Of a stretch of DNA of 64,000 nucleotides, positions 33,930-43,125 are shown one piece after another (positions within the stretch are counted from its first letter, which is position 1; each line of letters opens with the position of its first letter). The notes under the pieces are model-generated. The model did not search any database. It was not told where the DNA came from and saw only the letters and a list, made by a program, of their open reading frames with translations. The translations under genes and the position numbers were made by a program. Source of the DNA: Bacillota bacterium (GTDB taxonomy: Bacteria; Bacillota; Clostridia; Lachnospirales; Lachnospiraceae); NCBI GenBank assembly GCA_023391695.1, contig JAEWAK010000007.1:62001-126000 (forward strand), read 5' to 3'.

Positions 33930-34808
33930 TTAATCTTTCTTGTCAAATCGGTTAATAATTCCGGAACCTATGATACATAGCAGGAAAATAAATACGGCTA
34001 TTACACTGCCGTACCCAACTTTGCCATAAGTAAAGGAAACATTATACATATACATGGATAAGGATTTCGTCGCATTTCCGGGGCCCCCTTTTGTAAGCGC
34101 CAATGCAGATTCAAACATTTTCACCGTTCCGGTAAAACTGAATACTAAACTGGTAAGAATAATCGGGCGGAGCAATGGCGCCAGGATACTCTTAAACAGG
34201 TTAATTGCATTACATCCGTCTATTTTTGCGGCTTCAATGATTTCACCCGGAATATCAAGAAGCGCTCCGTAAAAAATCACGGAATAAAATCCCATGGCAA
34301 CCCAGATATCCATGGCGCTCAAAGCACCCAGGGCCGTAGATGCCTGGCCGATCCAGGGCTGCACCCATTCCTGAAGGCCTATACCCGATAGTATACTGTT
34401 TAATAAACCGTAATTGGGCTGTATTTCGTATATTTTAACAAATAACTGCCCAACCGCTACGGTAGGAAGTACCACCGGGAAAAATACCAGGGTACGTACA
34501 ACATTTTTAAAATTATTCAGCCAGAACCGGAAAAATAACGCTAATGCCAGGCCCAAACCTACCTGTCCGGCCATAACAACTGCTATATATTTTAAATTAA
34601 CTATGAGAGCCTGAATAAAATTCTTATCCGTAAATAATCTTTGGTAATTCTTTAATCCGGCAAATTCCCATTTCAATCCCGGTGAGCCTTCAAAGAAGGA
34701 ATAATATAAGGACCATACAACCGGTAAAATAACGATTATGGAATATAGGATCAATGCCGGTCCGATAAATAATAAAATTGCTTTTTTATTTCCTAAAACT
34801 CTTTTCAT
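33930..34808 (-). CDS. Carbohydrate ABC transporter permease, MalF type (second cassette)
   Basis: A permease of 292 aa. The EAA loop is EIIEAAKIDGCNAINLFKSI followed by LAPLLRP. It carries the usual LTKGGPGNATKSL motif near the fifth helix. It is located between the SBP gene (112 nt upstream) and the MalG-type gene. It probably uses a shared ATPase encoded outside the window. Confidence 0.94.
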   Translation of the reverse strand: MKRVLGNKKAILLFIGPALILYSIIVILPVVWSLYYSFFEGSPGLKWEFAGLKNYQRLFTDKNFIQALIVNLKYIAVVMAGQVGLGLALALFFRFWLNNFKNVVRTLVFFPVVLPTVAVGQLFVKIYEIQPNYGLLNSILSGIGLQEWVQPWIGQASTALGALSAMDIWVAMGFYSVIFYGALLDIPGEIIEAAKIDGCNAINLFKSILAPLLRPIILTSLVFSFTGTVKMFESALALTKGGPGNATKSLSMYMYNVSFTYGKVGYGSVIAVFIFLLCIIGSGIINRFDKKD

Positions 34809-34920
34809 TCATCTACCCACTTTTCTTTCCAAGCATGTTTTAATCTGATTTTCTTCTTTTCTTAAAAGCAGGAGCAATAGGGTAGAAATTATCTATTGCT
34901 CCTTAAGTGTCTGATTATTA

Positions 34921-36306
34921 TTAATTTTGACTTCCGTCATATGCATCCTGGATGGCCTGCATATAATCCTGGGCTGAGACATCGCCATTTACCAAGGTCT
35001 GTACATAATCACCCGCTACGGTGGAAGTTTCACTGTTCATAGCCGCTTCAAACCAGGTACTTGCTTTTGTAACTTTTCCTAATTCATCTGCAACTATTTG
35101 TGAATAAGTACTAAGGTCACCTGCTACATCGTATTTATAGCCTTTCACAGCACCAAACTGTGTCATAGCTTCATTACCAAGGTTTTCAACCATGTATTTT
35201 AACCAGCCTGCCGTTCCTTCATCGTATTTGCCTTTATCCAAGGCAAGGATATTGCCGCAGTTCATGGAATACTCCGTAATGATACCTTTTGTTTCATCCA
35301 CGACCGGAATATTAAAGAATCCGATTCCGTCATCTCCGGCAGGGTTGGTATCGGCAGTAAGTGCTTCGGTAAACCAGCTTCCGTTATAGAACATAGCCGC
35401 TTCTCCGGCTAATAACATATTACCGGCCGTATTCTGGTCAACCGTTGTAATACCTTCTCCAAAATATCCTTTTGCTGCTAAATCCTGAAGTTTCTGGGCT
35501 GCTGCCACATAACCCGGATCTGTGTATTTCGCTTCGCCGTTTGCAGCTTTTTGCATAGCGTCAACCCCCATACTTCTCATAACGTATGCATTGATCAAAC
35601 GGGTAAGGGGCCATCTGTCCGCACCGCCGGCTGTTAAAGGCTGAATTCCTGCCGCCTGTAATTTTGCACAGGCTGCTTCAAAATCCTCCCAGGTTACCGG
35701 AACTTCCACGCCTGCCTGTTCAAACAGAGCCTTGTTATACCAGAAGCCTTCCACATTCATACCAAGTGGTAAATCATATAATTCCTCGGTGCCTGATAAG
35801 GTTTTTAATAAGGAAACCGCACCTTCATCCAGCATATCATATACGCCTAAGTCCTGCAGCGCCTTGCCTACGTCCAATAACTTGCCTGCCTCAATAAGTT
35901 CAACAATCGGTTTGCCGGATTCATAAACAAATACATCCGGCAAATCATCGGAAGCCACCAGAGTAGCAACTTTTTGTTTTAAACTGTCAGAAGAAACCAA
36001 TTCAAATTCATATTCAAAATTCGGATTTACTTCCGCAATATATCTTTTCGTTAAATCTGTTATTAATTTACCGTTGTCTTTATCCTCTGCCCAGATAGAT
36101 AAAATCTTGATTTTTTTAGCTATCTGCTTGTCATCCCCGGCTGCCGTATTCGCCGTATCGGTTGTGTCTGCTCCGGTGTCTGTCTGCGTTTCTTTTCCTG
36201 AACCCTTATCACCTGTGGATGTATCGGTTTTCTTACCGCCGCAGCCGGTAAGCATGACTGCAGCCATTGTTACGATCAATAAAATTGATAATATACGCTT
36301 TTTCAT
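34921..36306 (-). CDS. Extracellular sugar-binding lipoprotein (second cassette SBP)
   Basis: An SBP of 461 aa. The signal peptide ends in the lipobox LTGC (MAAVMLTGCGGKK), followed by a long Asp/Thr/Gly-rich linker (about residues 25-62). The bilobal domain has DLPDVFVYESGKPIVELI and WPLTRLINAYVMRSMG. The start follows a GGGGG-type ribosome binding site. It belongs to SBP family 1, and the ligand cannot be read. The YesM/YesN genes upstream probably control its expression. Confidence 0.93.
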   Translation of the reverse strand: MKKRILSILLIVTMAAVMLTGCGGKKTDTSTGDKGSGKETQTDTGADTTDTANTAAGDDKQIAKKIKILSIWAEDKDNGKLITDLTKRYIAEVNPNFEYEFELVSSDSLKQKVATLVASDDLPDVFVYESGKPIVELIEAGKLLDVGKALQDLGVYDMLDEGAVSLLKTLSGTEELYDLPLGMNVEGFWYNKALFEQAGVEVPVTWEDFEAACAKLQAAGIQPLTAGGADRWPLTRLINAYVMRSMGVDAMQKAANGEAKYTDPGYVAAAQKLQDLAAKGYFGEGITTVDQNTAGNMLLAGEAAMFYNGSWFTEALTADTNPAGDDGIGFFNIPVVDETKGIITEYSMNCGNILALDKGKYDEGTAGWLKYMVENLGNEAMTQFGAVKGYKYDVAGDLSTYSQIVADELGKVTKASTWFEAAMNSETSTVAGDYVQTLVNGDVSAQDYMQAIQDAYDGSQN

Positions 36307-36379
36307 TATGGACCCCCTGTGTTGTAAAATCCTTTTTCAATATTTTTGTTTATAACTTATAGAATTTTCCGGAATTTCT

Positions 36380-36408
36380 TCTATACATATACAATATCAC
36401 ATACTCAA
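36380..36408 (-). promoter_or_regulatory. Probable sigma-A promoter of SBP 2
   Basis: On the minus strand TTGAGT (36403-36408) and TATAGA (36380-36385) are 17 bp apart. The hexamers are weak, as expected for a promoter activated by an AraC-type regulator. Confidence 0.5.
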
Positions 36409-36479
36409 AATATTTTTTAGTCTATGATTTCTTGTAAATTGTATAATTTTTTTAGATTTTCCTCCTGTTAATTGCATTT

Positions 36480-37544
36480 TTATTTTTTTCTGATACACCC
36501 TTTATATTCATTTGGCTTCTGACCCGTATTTTTCTTAAAAATATTGCAGAAATAATGGTAATCATTGTATCCGACCATCTCACTTACTTCCATTACCTTA
36601 TGCCCCTGCAACAGCAGTTCTTTCGCATGGTTTAACCGCAGCTGTGTTAAATATTTTATATAGGACATGCCCACTTCATCTTTAAATAACACACTTAAAT
36701 AAGCCGGATTCATATTGACCATATCGGCAAGCTCATTCAGGCCGATATCCTTGTTATAATTCAGCTTGATATAATCTAAGAGCTGTATTATGATCCTGTG
36801 GCTGCTGCCGGACTTGCTCTCTTCTATCCTTTCGGTAATTTTATGGATAATATCCCTTACATACCGGTCTATTTCTTCAAAAGTTTCCTGTACCTCGATA
36901 TCTTTATAGGAAACTAAATATTCCCGTTCATATTGTTTTTTCTGCTCCAAAAATACGCCTATGGTAACACAAAGGAATTTAAAGCTCTCATTCTTATATT
37001 CCTCTATGGTTGTATTCTGGCTCCCTATATCTTTTAGTATATTTTCTGTCTGTTCCCGCACGGTGGCCGCTTCTTCCTTGATAATACCCTGGATCAGCCG
37101 GTCCATGTGGGTATTTAATGCCTGCTTTCTTGCAAGCTTTTCCTTTTCCTCAATCACAGCCTGTTCATGGCCTTCCAATTCTTTTTCTACCCCAGCCAGG
37201 ACCTCCGTCAGCTTTTCCAAAGTGATCGGCTTATCAATATAACCCTTGACGCCAAGTGTTAAGGCCCTTCTGGCATATTCAAATTCAGTGTAGCCGCTGA
37301 TCACGATAAAGACCGTATCCGGAAGAAAATCCTTGGCTTCTTCAATTAAGGACAGGCCGTCCAATCCCGGAATCCGGATATCCGTAATCACAATATCAGG
37401 TTTACAGTTCCTTACCACCTCCAAAGCCGTAATGCCGTCATAAGCGAAACCCGTAACTTCAAATCTCGGCTTCATCCTGGCTATCAGGGCTTTGATTCCT
37501 TCAACTACAATAAATTCGTCATCAATTACTACCAACTTATACAT
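36480..37544 (-). CDS. Response regulator with AraC-type DNA-binding domain, YesN family
   Basis: A regulator of 354 aa. The N-terminal receiver has D55 in IVITDIRIPG and the lysine in GYIDKPIT. A helical linker spans about residues 125-240. The C-terminal double helix-turn-helix (about 250-350) has GLNELADMVNMNPAYLSVLF and VGYNDYHYFCNIFKKNTG. It is encoded directly after its partner kinase (11 nt). It probably activates the SBP/permease operon that follows. Confidence 0.94.
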   Translation of the reverse strand: MYKLVVIDDEFIVVEGIKALIARMKPRFEVTGFAYDGITALEVVRNCKPDIVITDIRIPGLDGLSLIEEAKDFLPDTVFIVISGYTEFEYARRALTLGVKGYIDKPITLEKLTEVLAGVEKELEGHEQAVIEEKEKLARKQALNTHMDRLIQGIIKEEAATVREQTENILKDIGSQNTTIEEYKNESFKFLCVTIGVFLEQKKQYEREYLVSYKDIEVQETFEEIDRYVRDIIHKITERIEESKSGSSHRIIIQLLDYIKLNYNKDIGLNELADMVNMNPAYLSVLFKDEVGMSYIKYLTQLRLNHAKELLLQGHKVMEVSEMVGYNDYHYFCNIFKKNTGQKPNEYKGCIRKK

Positions 37545-37555
37545 GGACTTACCCC

Positions 37556-39271
37556 CTAACTTCTGGCCTGTACAACAATCGTCACTGTTGTACCGACATT
37601 TGGTTCACTTGCAAAAGAAACTCCATATTCCGCACCATAAAATAACTCTATCCGTTCTTTCACATTATTAACACCATATCCGGTATCCAGAACCGAAAGG
37701 TCTGCTATGCCGATTCCGTTGTCCTTTATGTTAAAATACAATTTATCGTCCCTTATGCGCCCTTCTATTTTGATATAGCCTTTGCCGATTTTGGCTTCCA
37801 GACCGTGATACATGGCATTTTCCACAAAGGGCTGCAAAATAAAAGTAATAATTTTATAATCCATGATTTCCTCCAGGTCCAGGACCAGGTCGAAGCGGTT
37901 ATTATAACGCATATTCTGTATGGTCATATATTCCTGTATCCTTCTGACTTCATCCCGGACCGTTATGAATTTATCCCCTTTATTCAAACTCAGCTTAAAG
38001 GTGTTGGAAAGAGCAAGTACCATTTTGGCGATGTCATCGTCCTGTTTGATAATGGCCATAAAATACAGGGAATCCAGGGTGTTATATAAAAAGTGGGGAT
38101 TTATCTGGGCCTGAAGGAGAAGCAATTCGGCTTCCCGTTCATTTAGCTGGGCACTTAAGAGACGTTCCCTGAGTTCCAGGTTATTGTTGACCATTTCCTT
38201 GAATTTATTGCCGATCAAGCCGATTTCACTGTTATCAAATTCATCTTCTATATGCCGGCTGCCTTCTCCGACCGATTCGATTGTCTTTTCCAGGATATTT
38301 AAAGGTTTACTGATCTGGTTTGATATAATCCTGGAAATATAAACACTCAGCAGGATTAAGAAAACCACTGCCACCAGAGTAACACCGCCGATATAAGCAC
38401 TGTCCCGTTTTAACTCTTCTTTTTCGATTACATTGACTGCCATCCATCCGGTAGAATCATTTAAATAACTGCTGAACAGGTATTTTCCCTTCGTATTGTT
38501 TTTTAAATAGTCCTCCAAAATAATATTCTTGGCGGACTGGTCACCGTTAAAATAAACACTTGGATAAATACTGCCCTGGTCTATGATCATGTAACGGTTG
38601 GTGGAATACCCCTCCTTTAAGGTCCCAAAGGCTTTGTCCAGCAGTTTTTTGCTGATATTCACCACCATGAATCCCATGGAACGGTTTGTCCTTGGGTTAA
38701 TTAAATTTTTGACATAGGAGATGGTATCCCCTTCCTGGTCCGGTATCAATACATTATAGCCGTAAAAAACTTCCCTGCCCTTGGCTTCCCGTGCCTTCCT
38801 GACCCAGTCTTCTTCCAGGAAATTATCCTTGGAATAGTAATACCGGTAGTAACCTTTGGGAATACTTCTCTTTGAGAAAAAAAGTACATTTCCGTATTCG
38901 TTGATGATGGATATTCCATCAATGAGCACGTCGTGAGAAGCGATTTCACTTATGGCCCGGTTAATGGTCAGGCTGTTTATACTGGCAAAATACCTGCCGT
39001 TTTTATTGTTGTCTTCACTGGTTAACGCCTTCTTAAAAGCATCATCCGTCAAAACATTTCTACCCAGTTCAATAATACTTTTCAACTGGATATCAATAAT
39101 ATTGCTTGACACCTGCAGATTATAGGTATGGGAATTTTTATAATTATTTTCTATGGTTACTTTGGATATATTATAGACTGTCACACCAAGCAAAGTACTG
39201 GCAAACAATATCCCGATTATCATCGCCAGCAGTATCTGGTCTTTAATTTTCATTTTTTTTAATAATTCCAT
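37556..39271 (-). CDS. Sensor histidine kinase, YesM family
   Basis: A membrane kinase of 571 aa with an N-terminal membrane helix (about 13-35), a large extracellular dCache-like sensor region (about 36-275), a second helix (about 283-305), HAMP, and the LytS/YesM-type phospho-acceptor motif QINPHFLYNTLDSLYF. The ATPase domain has LQPFVENAMYHG and IKDNGIGI. It is transcribed after the LacI gene and before its response regulator. It probably senses an extracellular sugar, directly or through the SBP. Confidence 0.94.
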   Translation of the reverse strand: MELLKKMKIKDQILLAMIIGILFASTLLGVTVYNISKVTIENNYKNSHTYNLQVSSNIIDIQLKSIIELGRNVLTDDAFKKALTSEDNNKNGRYFASINSLTINRAISEIASHDVLIDGISIINEYGNVLFFSKRSIPKGYYRYYYSKDNFLEEDWVRKAREAKGREVFYGYNVLIPDQEGDTISYVKNLINPRTNRSMGFMVVNISKKLLDKAFGTLKEGYSTNRYMIIDQGSIYPSVYFNGDQSAKNIILEDYLKNNTKGKYLFSSYLNDSTGWMAVNVIEKEELKRDSAYIGGVTLVAVVFLILLSVYISRIISNQISKPLNILEKTIESVGEGSRHIEDEFDNSEIGLIGNKFKEMVNNNLELRERLLSAQLNEREAELLLLQAQINPHFLYNTLDSLYFMAIIKQDDDIAKMVLALSNTFKLSLNKGDKFITVRDEVRRIQEYMTIQNMRYNNRFDLVLDLEEIMDYKIITFILQPFVENAMYHGLEAKIGKGYIKIEGRIRDDKLYFNIKDNGIGIADLSVLDTGYGVNNVKERIELFYGAEYGVSFASEPNVGTTVTIVVQARS

Positions 39272-39313
39272 TGCAGCCGTACCCCTTTTTAAACGATATA
39301 TTAAGTCTGATGC

Positions 39314-40345
39314 CTATTGTGCCCCATTTACACGTTTTACGCTTTTCCGGATAATTAAACTGGTACCTGCTTCAATTTTCATGATCCCCGGCTCATCTTT
39401 ATTCATATCAATAATTGTATTGGCAGCAATGACACCAATCCTGTGTTTCGGAACCTGAACGGTGGTGAGGGGCGGATCTGACATTTCCGAAAGCGCCATA
39501 TTGTCGAAGCCAATAATGGAGATATCCTCCGGGATTTTATATCCCAGTTCCTTAAATGCCCTCAGGGCACAAATTGCTACGATGTCATTATCCGCAAAAA
39601 AGGCAGTAGGAAGATTTTCTTTTTCTTTTAACATGTCCTTAAGTTCCCGGTACACCAGGTCGCTTCCGTAGGAAGTAATTTCAAAAATATTCTCCCGTTC
39701 TATGTACAACCCGCATATACCGGCTGCCCTCAGGTACCCAAAATACCGTTCCGAAAAGTTCCAGGCATTATTCATTACATGCAGATAACCAATCCGCTTA
39801 TGTCCCATATCCGCAAGATGCTTCACGGCTTCATAAACACCTTTCTCGTTATTAATGGTAATACAGTTAAATTCCTTATGTTCCATATAATTATCCAGGA
39901 TAACCACCGGAACGTTTATATTCTCAAAAGCAGTAATCTGGTCCTCCCTCATGTCCGTGGCAAGGATCAAAATACCTTCCACATTTTCATTCCTTATTTT
40001 TTCTATCTCAGTCCCCTCCGATTTCTCATCGATATAAGAAACCATAAGATTATATCCTCTCGCTTTAATCTGGCTTTCCACCCCTTCCATGATTTCCGAA
40101 AATAAGGGCGAAAAATAAGGGGAAACCTCGGGTGCCGTCCCATACTTGCGGTATACAACAAAAAGGAACCTTTTCTTGTCTTCTCTTTCTACCGTAAGTA
40201 ATTCTTCATAACCCAGGTCTTTGACTGCCTGCAGTACCCTTCCCCTGGTGGTTTCACTGATGCCGGGTCTATTATTTAACACCAAGGATACGGTTGAAGC
40301 TGATAAATTCAATATTTTGGCCAAATCCTTAACCTTAATTCCCAT
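39314..40345 (-). CDS. LacI-family transcriptional regulator (paralogue 2)
   Basis: A regulator of 343 aa. The HTH/hinge reads IKVKDLAKILNLSASTVSLV and NNRPGISETTR. The effector domain contains AFFADNDIVAICALRAFKEL and IIGFDNMALSEMSDPPLTTV. It is nearly the same protein as the LacI at 26444-27469 (about two of three residues identical by eye). It heads a LacI-YesM-YesN operon and, with its paralogue, brackets the two importer cassettes. Confidence 0.92.
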   Translation of the reverse strand: MGIKVKDLAKILNLSASTVSLVLNNRPGISETTRGRVLQAVKDLGYEELLTVEREDKKRFLFVVYRKYGTAPEVSPYFSPLFSEIMEGVESQIKARGYNLMVSYIDEKSEGTEIEKIRNENVEGILILATDMREDQITAFENINVPVVILDNYMEHKEFNCITINNEKGVYEAVKHLADMGHKRIGYLHVMNNAWNFSERYFGYLRAAGICGLYIERENIFEITSYGSDLVYRELKDMLKEKENLPTAFFADNDIVAICALRAFKELGYKIPEDISIIGFDNMALSEMSDPPLTTVQVPKHRIGVIAANTIIDMNKDEPGIMKIEAGTSLIIRKSVKRVNGAQ

Positions 40346-41221
40346 CTGACCTTCTCCTCATATGCAGATAAAATTTTATAAATATTTTAATTTTTTTCTA
40401 AATTCTTCAATTAGCAATTTTATACACAGCCAATATAAAGATGATGTATCCATGATCTTTTTTAGTGATTTTTTAGGTTTTCGTAATTTTAATTGTACAT
40501 TATTTATATATAAAATCAATAGTTATTTAATTCATTATTAAAATTTTATAAATTATGTCCTTAATTTTAAATAACAATTAACCTGTCAAGTAAGTTTAAA
40601 CTCCTGATTCTGCAGACGGGAGCTGGAGTTAACTTTTCAGTGGGGGGTCAGAGTTTGGTCGGGGCTTCCATAATAGCAGCATAGTTGCATAACAGATTAT
40701 GAACATGCATTAAAGCGGAATGCGAATATTCCTCGCGATATCCAAGGGTGAAACTGTAATACTAATTTACTATATTAATTTAAAATTAATGGTATCTTTA
40801 TTGAAAATCACGCCTTCCTATGCTAAACTGTATATGATATTTTATGCAAAAAATTGGACTGCAGGTATTGGTTTACCTGCGGCAGTTACATTTCTTTTCG
40901 TGAATGCAATTTTCATCTGTACCTGTCTATGGAGGTACTGCATTTTAAAACAGAAAGGGCATGTAATAAGATTGCTAATTCATGCAAGCTTTGTACCAGA
41001 AGCTCGCGAAAGAATGTTGGAAAGTATAGCTTCGTGTGAGAGTACTGGCTACCAGCCGATGAGGTAAATACGTTTTAAATTATCTCCCTTTTATCGGGCA
41101 GTTTCCGCAGCTTGTTTCTGATATGCCGTGTAAAATAAGCTGCTAATACTTTTTATTATATATTTAGGATTGCATTTAGGATTAATCAAACTTAAGTTTG
41201 AATTCCGGAAAAGAGGTCAAA
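40346..41221. other. Long intergenic region, mostly without clear genes
   Basis: The part next to the LacI gene is AT-rich and probably holds its promoter. Near 40714-40730 the sequence GCGGAATGCGAATATTC matches a hairpin arm of the dgt leader module, here on the other strand. A doubtful small open frame (40789-41067) is listed separately. Confidence 0.5.
40789..41067 (+). CDS. Doubtful small open frame with one hydrophobic segment
   Basis: 92 codons starting at ATG 40789, with a hydrophobic stretch (GLPAAVTFLFVNAIFICTCL) and a charged tail. There is no Shine-Dalgarno in front and I recognise no family. Codon use is unremarkable. It may be a degraded remnant of a membrane protein or chance. 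Confidence 0.25.
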   Translation: MVSLLKITPSYAKLYMIFYAKNWTAGIGLPAAVTFLFVNAIFICTCLWRYCILKQKGHVIRLLIHASFVPEARERMLESIASCESTGYQPMR

Positions 41222-41434
41222 ATGAGATGTCCCTCCTGCGGCTCTGATAATTGTCATATTATTGAAGAAGTCGAAACCCACCAGAAAGGGTTTGGTTTCT
41301 TTAAAGGCTGCTGTGGTTATCTGATACTGGGTCCCATCGGCTGGTTATGCGGACTGTGCGGTATGGGAGAAGGCCATACTTCCAGAAAAGCCTTCTGGGT
41401 ATGTAACCGCTGCGGCAAAAAATTCAGGGTATAA
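41222..41434 (+). CDS. Small zinc-ribbon protein with glycine/hydrophobic centre
   Basis: A protein of 70 aa. An N-terminal CPSCGSDNC and a C-terminal CNRCGKKF form a probable zinc ribbon. Between them lies a glycine-rich hydrophobic stretch (CCGYLILGPIGWLCGLCG) that may insert into or lie on a membrane, as in LITAF-like proteins. I chose the ATG at 41222 after AAGAGGT. It is first in a short plus-strand operon with the DUF2085 gene and sigH. The role is unknown. Confidence 0.75.
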   Translation: MRCPSCGSDNCHIIEEVETHQKGFGFFKGCCGYLILGPIGWLCGLCGMGEGHTSRKAFWVCNRCGKKFRV

Positions 41435-41439
41435 ACAGA

Positions 41440-41826
41440 ATGAAAAAGATCGAACAGGATTCCATACAATCGCAAAAAGCCTATCAGATATGGTGTAAGT
41501 GTATGGTTTTCGGAGAACGTACAGGCTGTCATCAGCTGCCGGAACGCAGTTTCTTTATAAAAGGTTACCAAATGCCCCTATGTGCAAGATGTACCGGTGT
41601 AATCCTCGGGTATTTAACTGCAGTTCCTGGTTTCCTCTTATTTGGAACCAGCACTCTGCTATCCGTACTCGGCTGTATATGCATGTTAACAGACTGGGGT
41701 CTGCAAGCCTGTAAAGTCAAAACTTCAACCAATTTACGCCGTCTTATTACCGGCATGCTGGGCGGATATGGTATTATGTCCATTCAAATCCGCCTGATAA
41801 TAAAGTTAATAACTATGCTTCTATGA
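41440..41826 (+). CDS. DUF2085 membrane protein
   Basis: A protein of 128 aa with two or three predicted membrane segments in the C-terminal half. The DUF2085 signature is clear: GCHQLPERSFFIKGYQMP and LCARCTGV, with conserved cysteines and histidine that may bind metal. It starts 5 nt after the zinc-ribbon gene and is followed by sigH after 21 nt. No biochemical function is known for the family. Confidence 0.85.
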   Translation: MKKIEQDSIQSQKAYQIWCKCMVFGERTGCHQLPERSFFIKGYQMPLCARCTGVILGYLTAVPGFLLFGTSTLLSVLGCICMLTDWGLQACKVKTSTNLRRLITGMLGGYGIMSIQIRLIIKLITMLL

Positions 41827-41847
41827 ACCTGAGGGAGGTGGGATACG

Positions 41848-42480
41848 ATGCTTGAAGAAAAAATGGATGCTTTATCCGATGAAGATATTATAGCTTTAAT
41901 CCGGGGCAATGACCCGGACGCCATGGACTATATGCTGAACCGTTATAAGAACCTGGTGAGAAAAAAAGCCAAAGCTCTCTATTTAATCGGCGGCGATAAA
42001 GACGATTTAATACAGGAAGGCATGATCGGCCTTTATAAAGCCATTCGGGATTACAATCCTGATAAGGATAATTCCTTTCACAATTTTGCCGATTTATGTA
42101 TATCCAGACAGATATACAGTGCCATCAAGGCTTCCAACCGGAAAAAGAACCTTCCCCTTAATACTTATGTATCCTTATATACCCCTGCATACAGTGAGAA
42201 TACGGACCTGGACGAGAAAGAAACCCTTGTCGATCTGATGTATGAAAATAAAATTTCAAATCCTGAAGAATTAGTTATTGACAAAGAGAGTACTAATATG
42301 TTAGAATATGAACTCGTAAGGCATTTAAGTCAGTTCGAAAAAGATGTTTTGGATTTATATTTGTTTGACTTTTCATATTTACAAATTGCGGACAAATTAA
42401 AAAAGGAACCTAAGTCGATCGACAACGCCTTGCAGAGAATTAAGCTTAAGCTTAACAAAGTACTGAAAGAATTATATTAA
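41848..42480 (+). CDS. sigH: RNA polymerase sigma-H factor (sporulation/stationary phase)
   Basis: A sigma-70 group factor of 210 aa. Region 2 contains NLVRKKAKALYLIGGDKDDL and IQEGMIGLYKAIRDYNP. Region 4 contains LSQFEKDVLDLYLFDFSYLQ and IADKLKKEPKSIDNALQRI. Domain 3 is short, as in sigma-H. A strong GGGAGGTGGG precedes the ATG. In Bacillus and many Clostridia sigH follows cysE-cysS-mrnC-rlmB on the same strand. Here that block is 13 kb away on the other strand. Confidence 0.93.
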   Translation: MLEEKMDALSDEDIIALIRGNDPDAMDYMLNRYKNLVRKKAKALYLIGGDKDDLIQEGMIGLYKAIRDYNPDKDNSFHNFADLCISRQIYSAIKASNRKKNLPLNTYVSLYTPAYSENTDLDEKETLVDLMYENKISNPEELVIDKESTNMLEYELVRHLSQFEKDVLDLYLFDFSYLQIADKLKKEPKSIDNALQRIKLKLNKVLKELY

Positions 42481-42489
42481 AGTACAACT

Positions 42490-42562
42490 GCCCCCGTAGC
42501 TCAGTCGGTAGAGCGTTACCTTGGTAAGGTAAAGGTCTCGAGTTCAAGTCTCGTCGGGAGCT
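42490..42562 (+). tRNA. tRNA-Thr (GGT) with two helix mismatches
   Basis: The D arm GCTC/GAGC, the anticodon stem TTACC/GGTAA and loop TTGGTAA give anticodon GGT. The T loop TTCAAGT is normal. The acceptor stem GCCCCCG/CGGGAGC has a C3-A70 mismatch and the T stem a U49-U65 mismatch. CCA is not encoded. It may be functional, or a copy whose 3' half was altered. Confidence 0.8.
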
Positions 42563-42613
42563 TATCGAAAAAAGCTTGTAAGTTTGGGGTTACAGCGATT
42601 TCAAGAAAAATTT

Positions 42614-42641
42614 AACCACTCATTTCCGAGTGGTTTTTTTT
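42614..42641 (+). terminator. Rho-independent terminator after tRNA-Thr
   Basis: AACCACTC-N6-GAGTGGTT is followed by a T run, 50 nt downstream of the tRNA. Confidence 0.88.
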
Positions 42642-42781
42642 ATGTCTTGGGGTTTATTTTGGGTTTGTTAATACAAAGATTGACCGCAATAAAAAGCAAC
42701 TACCAAGAAGGAAGTTACTGAAAGAAAAGTATCCCAAAGGATACTATCTTGTTGTAATTCTAAAATAAATCGTATTCTTTA

Positions 42782-42916
42782 ATGGAATTTTATACAGAAT
42801 TTGTAACTTTAATAGAGCAGAATGCAGATTATATAGATAAATTACCACCAAATAAAAAAAATTTGTTTCATTACATTCTGGATTATACTCCATATACTTA
42901 TATCTGGTTATGGTAA
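42782..42916 (+). CDS. Small open frame A, possible remnant
   Basis: 44 codons (start MEFYTEFVTLIEQNADYIDK), AT-rich and without a good ribosome binding site. Its stop overlaps the ATG of the next small frame (ATGGTAA). The two frames could be the halves of one broken gene. I recognise no family. Confidence 0.3.
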   Translation: MEFYTEFVTLIEQNADYIDKLPPNKKNLFHYILDYTPYTYIWLW

Positions 42917-43041
42917 AAAGGGAATGGGATAAATTAAAATTCCTAAAAGAGCTGCTTAATAATAAGGTTTATAACAAAGCCAGCATAAGCCTTTCTTTAA
43001 TAATCAGAAAATTATTTAAAAATGAAAATCATATCAATTAA
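42910..43041 (+). CDS. Small open frame B, possible remnant
   Basis: 43 codons (start MVKREWDKLKFLKELLNNKV), basic and helical, overlapping frame A by 7 nt. The base composition is more AT-rich than the flanking genes. It is possibly a remnant of an integrated element next to tRNA-Thr. Confidence 0.3.
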   Translation: MVKREWDKLKFLKELLNNKVYNKASISLSLIIRKLFKNENHIN

Positions 43042-43125
43042 AACATTGAAAATAATATGCTTACCCAGGCAGCCGGTAGGACGGTCATGCCATCCGTTTC
43101 GAGTCTTGCGAAAGGGGTGGTGCTT

